DNA from: DRQF01 sp964559135
Lineage (GTDB): Bacteria > Planctomycetota > GCA-002687715 > DRQF01
Reading direction: 5' to 3'
Assembly: GCA_964559135.1 (NCBI GenBank)
Contig: CAZLGG010000017.1
Location: forward strand, 1 to 50,712
DNA: 50,712 nt
This document shows positions 33,082-41,900 of this stretch, one piece after another. The notes below the pieces were generated by a model. It searched no databases, was not told the origin of the DNA, and saw only the letters and a program-made list of their open reading frames with translations. How positions within the stretch are numbered: the first letter of the stretch is position 1; each line of letters starts with the position of its first letter. Position numbers and translations under genes: made by a program.

Positions 33082-35853
33082 TTGCCAGCCAGATTCATTC
33101 TCTTCAGCTATCTCGTGATCGTCGGCGGCACGCTCGCCCAAGCGCCCCTCCCCGTCACGACGCCGGAGCAGGCCTTCGGACAGCCCCTCTGCAGCGACTA
33201 TTTCCTGGTCAATTATCGCCAATTGACCGACTACTGGCGCACCCTCGAGAAGGAGTCACCCCGACTCAGCTTGGAGTCGATCGGCACGACCGAAGAGGGA
33301 CGCGACATGCTGATGGCGGTCGTCACATCTCCAAAGAACATGAAGCGCGTGAACCACTACCGCACGATCTCGCGCCGGCTCGCTCTCGCCGAGGACGTCG
33401 ACGAAGCGCTGGCCCGCCGGCTCGCCGCGGAGGGGAAGACCGTGGTTTGGATCGATGGGGGGCTCCATGCCACGGAGGTCTTGGTGGCCCAGCAACTGAT
33501 CGAAACCAGCTACCAGTTGGTCAGCCGCAACGACGCCGAAACGCTGCGAATCCTGGACGATCTCGTGATCCTCCTCTGCTGTCCCAACCCTGACGGCCTC
33601 GATCTGGTCGCGGACTGGTACATGCGAAGGAAGCCACCCGAAAAGCGCTCGATGAGAGGACTCCCTCGTCTCTACCAGAAGTACATCGGCCACGACAACA
33701 ATCGAGACTTCTACATGGTCTCGCAGAAGGAGACGCAGGCGATCTGCCGCGTCTTCTACGAGCGATGGTTTCCCCAGATCGTTTACAACCACCACCAGAC
33801 GGGCCCTTCGGGGACGGTGCTTTTCGCACCACCGTTTCGGGATCCCTTCAACTACAACTTCGACCCCTTAGTGCCCTTGGGAATCGAGCTCGTGGGAACG
33901 GCCATGCACAGCCGATTCGTCCAAGAGGGGAAGGGCGGCTCGACGATGCGCAAGGGAGCCAGCTACTCCACATGGTGGAATGGCGGGCTGCGCACCAATG
34001 TCTACTTCCACAACATGATCGGCCTTCTCACCGAGACGATCGGCAGCCCGAATCCGATGGAGATTCCGCTGCGTCTGGAGAGGCAACTGCCGAGCGGCAA
34101 CCTCCCCATGCCCATTCCACCCCAAAAGTGGCACTTCCGCCAATCCCTCGACTACGCATTGACGGCCAACTGGGCGGTGTTCGACGTCGCCTCGCGTTAC
34201 CGCGAGACCTTTTTGCTCAACGCCTGGCGCATGGGGATGAACTCCATCGAACGAGGCAGCCGGGACCACTGGACGATCCGCCCGGATGTCATCAAGAAGG
34301 CGCGCAAGGATCTGGCGAACCGAAGGGACGCGGCCCGGTCGAAGGCGAAGTCCAAGAACTCGGCGAACGCCAAGAGCGAGCCCTCCCCGGAGCAACTGAC
34401 GTGGAAGAGAGTCTTTCGCGATCCCGCGGCCAGGGACCCGCGCGGCTACATCATTCCGTCAGACCAGAAAGACTTCCCGACCGCCACCAAGTTCGTAAAC
34501 GCCCTCATCCGCAACGGCATTCGAGTACACCGGTCCACCAGAGCGTTCACCGTTCAGGGGAAAAGCTACCCCGAGAACTCCTACGTCGTCTATACGGCCC
34601 AGGCGTTCCGCCCTCACATCTTGGACATGTTCGAACCCCAGGTTCACCCCGACGACATTCCCTATCCGGGCGGACCGCCGACTCCGCCGTACGATGCCGC
34701 GGGCTGGACTCTGGCCTTCCAGATGGGCGTGGCCTTCGACCGAATCCTCGACCCGTTCGACGGTCCATTCGAGCCCATCAAGGGTCTTGCCAGGCCGCCG
34801 GCCGGAGAAGTCAAGCAGGGATTTCGTGCCACCGGATACCTGTTCTCTCATGACACCAACGACAGTCATCTCGCCGTCAATCGTCTCCTCACGGAGAACG
34901 CCCGGGTGTATCGATTGATGGCGCCGATCACCTCCGGAGAAACGTCGTTTCCGACGGGCACGTTCTATGTCGAAGCCGGGGACGTGGGGACGCCGATCTT
35001 CCAGAATCTCGCCCGGACCTTGGGCATCGACTTCCTCGGCGTGCACCAGGAGCCCCGCATCCGCAAACGTGCGCTGAAGCGGACGCGGGTGGGCCTCTGG
35101 GATCGCTACGGCGGCTCCATGACGTCCGGGTGGATCCGCTGGCTGCTGGAGCGATTCGGCTTCGAGTTCCAACTCGTGTTCGCCCCCGAGTTGGATGCCG
35201 GCGGACTTCGCGACAAGTTCGACGTCCTCATCTTCCCCGGCGGCGCCATCCCCGAGTCCGACGGGCCAGGGCCGCGACGCGGCGGGCGGGCCAACCTGCG
35301 GGAACCGGACGACCTTCCCGAAGAATATCGTGGTCGCTGGGGCCGCGTCTCGGTCAAGAAGACGGCCCCCCGCCTGAGAGAGTTCTTGGAGCGGGGCGGG
35401 CGAATCGTCTGCCTCGGCGGGTCGACGTCGCTCGCCCGTCATCTTGATCTACCGATCGAGGACGCGCTGACGCTCCGCGAACAGAACGGGAAGGTGCGAC
35501 GGCTGAAGAGGGATGAGTTCTTCATCCCGGGATCGATTCTGCGCATGCACGTGGACACATCACAGCCCTTGGCGCTCGGCCTCACCCAGGACTTGGACGT
35601 GATGTTCCGAAGAAGCCCCGTTTTCCGGTTGGGTCCCGCCGCCGCCGGCCTCGGCATTCGCCCGGTAGCATGGTTCGACACGGCGAAGCCGCTACGCAGC
35701 GGGTGGGCCTGGGGACAGGAGCGCCTCGAGAACACGGTCGGCGTCGTGGACGCTCCGGTCGGCAAGGGGCACCTTTTCCTCTTCGGGCCCGACATCACCT
35801 ATCGTTCCCAGCCCCACGCGTCGTTCAAGTTTCTTTTCAATGCCCTCCACTGA
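33082..35853 (+). CDS. Secreted M14 family metallopeptidase with C-terminal GATase-like domain
   Basis: A 923-residue exported protein. From TTG 33082 the signal peptide is MPARFILFSYLVIVGGTLAQ. The M14 domain retains the zinc ligands His129 and Glu132 (GGLHATE), the third ligand in VYNHHQTGPSG (His237 or His238) and the catalytic Glu318 (LLTETIG). Residues about 420-460 form a Lys/Ala/Ser-rich linker. The C-terminal 350 residues include a segment similar to class I glutamine-amidotransferase-like folds (FDVLIFPGGAIPES; LREFLERGGRIVCLGGSTSLA), common in such planctomycete peptidases and probably non-catalytic. The 292 bases separating it from the first M14 gene hold no gene I can support. Both proteins lie upstream of the rearranged isochorismatase/nitrilase region. 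Confidence 0.86.
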   Translation: MPARFILFSYLVIVGGTLAQAPLPVTTPEQAFGQPLCSDYFLVNYRQLTDYWRTLEKESPRLSLESIGTTEEGRDMLMAVVTSPKNMKRVNHYRTISRRLALAEDVDEALARRLAAEGKTVVWIDGGLHATEVLVAQQLIETSYQLVSRNDAETLRILDDLVILLCCPNPDGLDLVADWYMRRKPPEKRSMRGLPRLYQKYIGHDNNRDFYMVSQKETQAICRVFYERWFPQIVYNHHQTGPSGTVLFAPPFRDPFNYNFDPLVPLGIELVGTAMHSRFVQEGKGGSTMRKGASYSTWWNGGLRTNVYFHNMIGLLTETIGSPNPMEIPLRLERQLPSGNLPMPIPPQKWHFRQSLDYALTANWAVFDVASRYRETFLLNAWRMGMNSIERGSRDHWTIRPDVIKKARKDLANRRDAARSKAKSKNSANAKSEPSPEQLTWKRVFRDPAARDPRGYIIPSDQKDFPTATKFVNALIRNGIRVHRSTRAFTVQGKSYPENSYVVYTAQAFRPHILDMFEPQVHPDDIPYPGGPPTPPYDAAGWTLAFQMGVAFDRILDPFDGPFEPIKGLARPPAGEVKQGFRATGYLFSHDTNDSHLAVNRLLTENARVYRLMAPITSGETSFPTGTFYVEAGDVGTPIFQNLARTLGIDFLGVHQEPRIRKRALKRTRVGLWDRYGGSMTSGWIRWLLERFGFEFQLVFAPELDAGGLRDKFDVLIFPGGAIPESDGPGPRRGGRANLREPDDLPEEYRGRWGRVSVKKTAPRLREFLERGGRIVCLGGSTSLARHLDLPIEDALTLREQNGKVRRLKRDEFFIPGSILRMHVDTSQPLALGLTQDLDVMFRRSPVFRLGPAAAGLGIRPVAWFDTAKPLRSGWAWGQERLENTVGVVDAPVGKGHLFLFGPDITYRSQPHASFKFLFNALH

Positions 35854-35946
35854 CGCATCGAAGTCCGCTGTCCGAGGTGATGACGACACGGAGAGGAGGA
35901 TCATGCGCTACGCCTCGCTCAACGTCTTTCTTCTGTTCTGCCTTTC

Positions 35947-36291
35947 GTGCATCTCGGCGGTTCACGTCGAGCAAGAGAGCGCTTCGTCGTCGTGGCCGGC
36001 GCGGAGACAGACGTCTGCGTTCTCCAAAGCGTGTTGGGGCTCCTCGACATGGGCTTCGAGGTCTTTCTCTTCGAGGATTGTCTCTTCACCCACGAAGTCA
36101 ATGTACGTCCTGCCCTTCGAAGGGTGGAGGCGGCGGGGGCCATCCCCTCGACGTTCAAGACCCTCTTCTTCGCGATGGATCAAGGGGTGGGACGGGAATC
36201 CCTGCCGGACGCCTGGCGACAGCGCATGAAGGTATGGCGGTCTCGCATACGATCCCCCTATGCCCTCCCTGCAATGACCTTGGACAAATGA
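35947..36291 (+). pseudogene. C-terminal half of an isochorismatase-family hydrolase (5'-truncated)
   Basis: The frame from the GTG at 35947 encodes RFVVVAGAETDVCVLQSVLG, then LLDMGFEVFLFEDCLFTHE and RRVEAAGAIPSTFKTLFFAM. This is the second half of an isochorismatase/cysteine hydrolase, including the catalytic Cys in TDVCV. The N-terminal half, with the catalytic Asp (usually LLVVDxQ) and Lys, is absent. The sequence upstream (35854-35946) is unrelated in all frames, so this is a deletion rather than a single frameshift. Its stop overlaps an in-frame ATG (36288) of the nitrilase gene in an ATGA, suggesting the two were coupled before the loss. Likely non-functional. Confidence 0.72.
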
Positions 36292-36305
36292 GACTCCGAA
36301 ACGCC

Positions 36306-37142
36306 ATGCACATCGCCCTCATCCAGCAAGAAGCCGGGAACGATCCAGTGAAGAACCTCGCACGGGGTCTCGACGCCTTCGAGCGGGCCGCCGACGACGG
36401 CGCGGAACTCGTGTGCTTTGCCGAGCTGGCCTTCGAGCCCTTTTACCCGCGCGAAATCGCCGGGCCAAAAGCACATCTCCACGCTCAGAGCATTCCGGGG
36501 ACAATCACGGAAGCCTTCGCTGAGCGAGCCCGCGCGCGCGGGGTCGTCGTCGTCCTCAACCTTTTCGAACGGGCGGGCGACCGCTGTTTCGATGCGTCTC
36601 CGGTGATCGATGCCGACGGCCGGCTCCTCGGCACCACGCGCATGATTCACATCACGGACTACCCAGGTTTCCATGAACAGGGCTACTACGCTCCAGGGGA
36701 CCGAGATCTCCCCGTCTATGACACCGCCGTTGGCAAAGTGGGCATCGCGATCTGCTACGACAGGCACTTCCCGGAAGCCATGCGGGCCCTGGCTCTGGCG
36801 GGAGCCGAACTCGTCGTCATCCCACAGGCAGGCACGAAAGGGGAATGGCCGGCCGGGCTCTACGAGGCGGAACTCCAGGTCGCGGCCTTCCAAAACGGCT
36901 ACTTCACCGCGCTGTGCAACCGGGTGGGAAAGGAAGGGGAACTCATCTTCGCGGGTGAGTCCTTCGTCTGCGGCCCGGACGGCCGGGTGATCGCCCGGGC
37001 CGGCCCGGGAACCGAGGAGATCCTCCACGCCGCCCTGGATCTCGGCGAAGTCGATACGAGTTCCGCCCGCCGACTCTTTCTTCGTCATCGAAGACCCGAT
37101 CTCTACGCGCGGTGGTTGAAGCTCCCTCCGGAGAAACCGTAA
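36306..37142 (+). CDS. Nitrilase-superfamily carbon-nitrogen hydrolase
   Basis: A 278-residue member of the carbon-nitrogen hydrolase superfamily, in the branch near N-carbamoylputrescine amidases and beta-ureidopropionases. MHIALIQQEAGNDPVKNLAR opens the domain. The catalytic Glu40 is in VCFAELAFEPFYP and the nucleophile Cys150 is in GIAICYDRHFPEAMRAL. The usual catalytic Lys segment (RKxHL/I) reads GTTRMIHITDYPGFHEQGYY, with Met113 where Lys is expected, a variant seen in one subfamily. The rest (AGTKGEWPAGLYEAELQVAA, FTALCNRVG, ESFVCGPDGRVIA) fits. An ATG at 36288 is an alternative start that overlaps the isochorismatase fragment. Flanking genes on both sides are truncated. Confidence 0.85.
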   Translation: MHIALIQQEAGNDPVKNLARGLDAFERAADDGAELVCFAELAFEPFYPREIAGPKAHLHAQSIPGTITEAFAERARARGVVVVLNLFERAGDRCFDASPVIDADGRLLGTTRMIHITDYPGFHEQGYYAPGDRDLPVYDTAVGKVGIAICYDRHFPEAMRALALAGAELVVIPQAGTKGEWPAGLYEAELQVAAFQNGYFTALCNRVGKEGELIFAGESFVCGPDGRVIARAGPGTEEILHAALDLGEVDTSSARRLFLRHRRPDLYARWLKLPPEKP

Positions 37143-37213
37143 ACGCATCGATGCGAGAGGCGAGCTGACGGCCCATCATCCGATGAAGGGCCGTCCCACA
37201 CATCGTCGATTTC

Positions 37214-38809
37214 TTGAACACGAACGGGACGCTCTCCATCGACACGTTGCTCTTCATTCACGGCGTGCCGTATCGCCTCTCACTCCCGCAAGCGCAAGGC
37301 GGGGCACGGTCTCTCGACCAGGCCATGATGACGCCGTTTTCCCTGGGGTCATCGGCAACGCCGAGCTTCCCCACCTACGTGGGGGCCTCACCCTACTTCG
37401 AGGGAAGCCCGGGCTACGGGTCCGACATCGGCCACTGGGACCACAGCGCCACGTTTGCCGGCGCCCCCTTCTACATGGCCGCGCGGATTGACGGGCCCGA
37501 CGTCGACGTCAGCCTCAACCTCATCGAAGGCGCTCTCTATGGCGACAAGTACATCTCTGGGCAATCCGGCTACTACCAGGGGAATATCTATGTCGACACG
37601 CGATTCGGGAACTATCCGAACCTGGCCTCGCTTCCCTACCCGCAATTCCATGTCCCGAGCTACGCCAATGCGGACCAGGACATGGCCTGGTGTACTCAGC
37701 TCATGACGGCCTTCGGCTTCCCCGTGCTCTGGGAGAACACTTCCGGTTCCAAGGAAATCGGCGAACCCGGCTCCATGTTTCAAACCGGCGCCTCGGCGAC
37801 GACCGCTCCCGACGCGCTCTTCTACTACGGGTGGTACAACTACAACAACTACAACGACGTTTGGAGCTGGCTGCCCGGCTCCGCGGCATGCGACCTCGAC
37901 AGCAATTCGGCCGCGAACATCCACAACGACGCGCCCACGAGTTTCCTCGCCAACGCCTTCCAACGGGGCCTCACCTGCGGCGTGGGCTCCATTGCCGAGC
38001 CCTATCTCAACTGGCACCCCTTCCCCGAGGTCTTCATCGACTACCTGCTGAACGGATTCACCTTCGCCGAAGCCGCTGCGGCGTCCGATCAGACGCAGAA
38101 GTGGCGCAACCTCTATGTGGGCGACCCCCTCTACTGCCCACTTCGGGCGGGCAAGCCTCTCGCCATCGACATGACCCCACCCCCGGTCCCAACGGTGACA
38201 CTCGTGGATTCTTCCCCCGGCGCACGCACCTACAGATTGGCCATCGACACCGGAGGTACGGATCCCGATCTCGTGACTGCGACGGGCAGCTTCGGCCCGG
38301 CGCCCCTACTCTCGACGAACCTCCCTCTCGACGGCCGATACTTCGTCGCGAAGAAAGTCGTGCTCGACAATCTCGCAACCGGCACATTCTATCGTGCGCA
38401 GTTGCAGATCGTGGACCCCGCGGGCAACACGACCGATGTTCCGGAAATCCTCTTCATCAACGACGGCTCATCCAGCTCCGCCGTCGCGATCCAAAGTGAC
38501 GCGGCCGTCTACACCCCGTCCCAATCCCTGACCCTCGAAGTCGCCCTGCGCGAACCGGGAGGAATCGGGCAGATCTTAGGCGTGCTATTCACGTTGGATG
38601 CGCCGGCTTTCGGCATCACGGGTCTCGACCTGGCCCCCTTCGTTCCGTCCATGGCTCCGATCTTCCACGGCGACTTCTTCCAGGATGAGACCCTCAGCAC
38701 CGAGCTCACGATCCCGACGGGACTCCCGGTCGGCGCCTACACGTTCCATTTCACGATCTTCGACGCCTCGGGAATCCACTCCGCATCACTGCCGATCACG
38801 GTTCAGTGA
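37214..38809 (+). CDS. TIGR03790-like exported-type protein lacking its N-terminus
   Basis: The 531-codon frame resembles the TIGR03790 family common in planctomycetes. LLFIHGVPYRLSLPQ, a central region rich in Tyr/Asn (FYYGWYNYNNYNDV) and the IAEPYLNWHPFPEVFIDYLL block are visible, then a beta-rich C-terminus (PPVPTVTLVDSSP, TGTFYRAQLQIVDPAGN). Full-length members have a signal peptide and about 100 more residues before the GVPYR motif. Here the frame is open only back to 37187, with a stop at 37184. There is no signal peptide, no ribosome site, and the first possible start is TTG (37214). It is therefore most likely a 5'-truncated gene. Function of the family is unknown. Confidence 0.6.
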   Translation: MNTNGTLSIDTLLFIHGVPYRLSLPQAQGGARSLDQAMMTPFSLGSSATPSFPTYVGASPYFEGSPGYGSDIGHWDHSATFAGAPFYMAARIDGPDVDVSLNLIEGALYGDKYISGQSGYYQGNIYVDTRFGNYPNLASLPYPQFHVPSYANADQDMAWCTQLMTAFGFPVLWENTSGSKEIGEPGSMFQTGASATTAPDALFYYGWYNYNNYNDVWSWLPGSAACDLDSNSAANIHNDAPTSFLANAFQRGLTCGVGSIAEPYLNWHPFPEVFIDYLLNGFTFAEAAAASDQTQKWRNLYVGDPLYCPLRAGKPLAIDMTPPPVPTVTLVDSSPGARTYRLAIDTGGTDPDLVTATGSFGPAPLLSTNLPLDGRYFVAKKVVLDNLATGTFYRAQLQIVDPAGNTTDVPEILFINDGSSSSAVAIQSDAAVYTPSQSLTLEVALREPGGIGQILGVLFTLDAPAFGITGLDLAPFVPSMAPIFHGDFFQDETLSTELTIPTGLPVGAYTFHFTIFDASGIHSASLPITVQ

Positions 38810-38937
38810 CCCCCTGAGACGGCGGCCGAGGAGGGCGAAAGCCGGGCCCATGTCGAACGTAACCCTTGGATGGAGAGGGAATCCCCTCTCCTGCCGACGC
38901 ATCGGTCGGCGCCATCCCATGCTCCCAAGGGGTCCCC

Positions 38938-41900
38938 ATGATGCAATTCTCGACTGTTCGCCTTGCCATCGTTCTCGCCGTCGTGTCCACGATCCTCCCT
39001 GCCCAGGACGCAAAGCCGTCCCCCACGGGGATTCCCGAGACGTGGATGAATGAATTGGACTGGCGCTGCATAGGCCCCGCCAACATGGGCGGGCGCATCA
39101 CGTCCATCGCCGTCAACCCCAAGGACCCGTGTATGTGGTGGGCCGCCACGGCGTCGGGTGGCTTGCTCAAGACCACGAACAACGGCAACACCTTCGAGCA
39201 TCAATTCGATCATGAGAGCACGGTGTCGATCGGCGACGTCCAGGTCTCGCCTTCGAACCCGGACATCGTCTGGGTCGGCACCGGTGAAGCGAACCCGCGC
39301 AACTCGGTTTCCTACGGCGACGGAGTCTACAAGTCCGTCGACGGTGGCAAGACCTGGACGAGGATGGGGCTCGAGAAGTCCTTCCAGATCGGCCGTATCG
39401 CCATTCACCCGACGAACCCGGACGTCGTTTACGTGGGAGCGCTCGGACGCCTCTATGGCCCCAATGAGGAACGCGGCCTCTACAAGACGGAGGATGGGGG
39501 CAAGACCTGGGAGAGAATCCTCTTCGTCGATGACAAGACGGGCGTGATCGACGTCAAGCTCCAACCCGGCAACCCGGACACTCTTCTCGTCGCCACTTAC
39601 GACCGCGAGCGCGACGGATTCGACGGGAATTCGCCCGCGCGAAAAATCGCCGCAGGCAGCGGACTCTACCGAAGCGTCGACGGGGGGAAGTCCTGGACGA
39701 GACTCTCCGAAGGGCTCCCGACCTGCAAGCTCGGTCGCATCGGCATCGACTGGTATCAGAAGGATCCCAACGTGGTCTTCGTCATCGTGGAGTCGGAGAA
39801 GATGGGCATGGTCCCCGAGAACGCCGCATACGCCGGCTTTACGGGCGCCGACGCCGACGTGGGCGCCAAACTCACCGAGGTCGTCAAGGACGGACCTGCG
39901 TCCAAGGCGGGCCTCGAGACGGGCGACATCGTCCTCTCCGTGGACGGGAAGCGCGTCTACGGGTATTCCGATCTTACGGCGACATTTCGCGCCCATCTGG
40001 CCGGTGACTCGGTGAAGATCGAGTACGTGCGGGACAAGAAGACGCGGTTCTTGGATCTCACGTTCGGCAAGAGACCCAAGAAGAAGGCGCGGCGGGGACG
40101 CCGGCGCGGCGGGCGCTCCCAAGGCCCCGACCGCCCGTTTTCCGGGCGTCTGGGGGGCCAACGCGAAAACGTCCAAGATCAGCAAGGTCCAAACGGGCAC
40201 GAATACGGCGGAGTTTTTCGGTCCGACGACGCCGGCGTCTCCTGGACGCGCATCAACTCCCTGGACCCGCGCCCCATGTACTTCAGTCACCTCCGCGTCG
40301 ACCCCAACGACGACAAGTACTTGTACGTTCTGGGAGTCAGCCAATACCTTTCCAAGGATGGCGGCCGGACCTTCAAGCCCGAGGCGGGACGCGGCGTCCA
40401 CGCCGACGGCCACGCCCTTTGGATCGACCCGAACGATGGGCGCCACATGATTCTCGGGTGCGACGGCGGTCTCTATGTCACGTGGGACAGGACGAAATCC
40501 TGGGACCATCTCAATCACGTCGCCATCGGCCAGTTTTATCACGTCGAGGTCGACTCTCGTCCCAACTACCGGGTCTACGGCGGCCTCCAGGACAATGGAA
40601 GTTGGGGCGGCCCCAATCGGGTGCGTAACGACTCCGGCCCCGGCAACGAGGATTGGTTTCGCGTGGGCGGCGGCGACGGATTCGTCTGCCGCGTCGACCC
40701 GAACGACCCGGACCAGATCTACTACGAGAGCCAGAACGGGGGCATGGGGCGCACCCATCTGCGCACGGGTGATCGTGGCCGCATCGCGCCCCGGCGCCAA
40801 AAGAACACCCGATACCGGTTCAACTGGAAAACCCCCTTCGTTCTCTCCGCGTTCAACTCGAAGATCTACTACGTGGCCGGCAACTACGTCTTCCGATCCC
40901 TGGATCGCGGGCAACGGCTGAAACGCATCTCACCCGAAATCACCGCCACGAAAAAAGGCAGCGCCACGGCATTCGCCGAGTCGCCCAAAGACGAAAACGT
41001 CCTCTACGTGGGCACCGACGACGGCGGCGTCTGGATGACCAAGAACGGGGGCGCGGAGTGGAGCAATCTTTTCGAAGAGAAGGCGGCGCACGCCAAGGCG
41101 CAACCCGAACCCGCCACGGAGGCCACCGCGTCGGCGGTCGCTCCCACGCCGACAACGGCGGAGAAACCTCAGCCCGCTGCATCCACCGGCGAGGCCGCTC
41201 CGCCCGCCGCCCACGAAGCGCCGACGAAAACCGAGCCCTCCGCCCGCGAACGCCACGGACGAGGACGCATGGCGGAACGGATTCGCTCCTGGGACGCCAA
41301 CGGCGACGGCAAGATCGAAGCCTCCGAAGCTCCGGAGCGCGCTCGGCGTTTCTTCGCCCGTCTTGACCGCGACGGAGACGGCGTTCTCTCCCCGGACGAG
41401 CTGTCCTTTCCCGGCCATCGCCGACGGCACGGCGAGCCCTCGGATTCAGACGGTTCCGAACCCAAACCGGCAAGCGGAGCCCCCGAGGACGCCAACCCGG
41501 AAGGCGACCCGATCACGGGCCGTTGGAAAGTGGAGATCTCGAGCCCCATGGGAGGCAGCCCCGGCGACGACGAGAGTTTCCTGGTCCTGTCCCTCACTCC
41601 AAAAGGAGAGGTCACCGGAACCCTGGATGCACGGTTCGGAGGTGAAGTGGAAGACGGCAAGTTCGAAGCGTCCTCGGGAACCTTGACCTTCGCACTCACG
41701 ACGGACTTCGGAACCATGCCCTTCGAAGGCACCGTCGAGAAGGATATCATCACGGGCGTGTTCTCCGGCGGCGGCGGTCGTTTCACGATGGACGCCACGG
41801 CCAGGCGCGTGCGCCCCGCACGCCAAGTCGAGAAGCGCGGCGCCGCCTTGGCCTCTCTCATGCCCGGCCGCCGGTGGGTGAGTTCCATCGAGGCCTCCCG

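Noticed and set aside
35840..36229. Frame starting at 35840 with a hydrophobic stretch (LNVFLLFCLSC) as a new lipoprotein
   Set aside because: It overlaps the isochorismatase fragment in another frame, and its downstream composition is Ser/Arg-rich with no family.
38803..40914. A 703-codon open minus-strand frame opposite the BNR protein
   Set aside because: It mirrors BNR repeats; composition is that of an antisense shadow.
41090..41230. Ala/Pro/Thr-rich low-complexity stretch as a separate repeat element
   Set aside because: It is an in-frame interdomain linker of the BNR protein.
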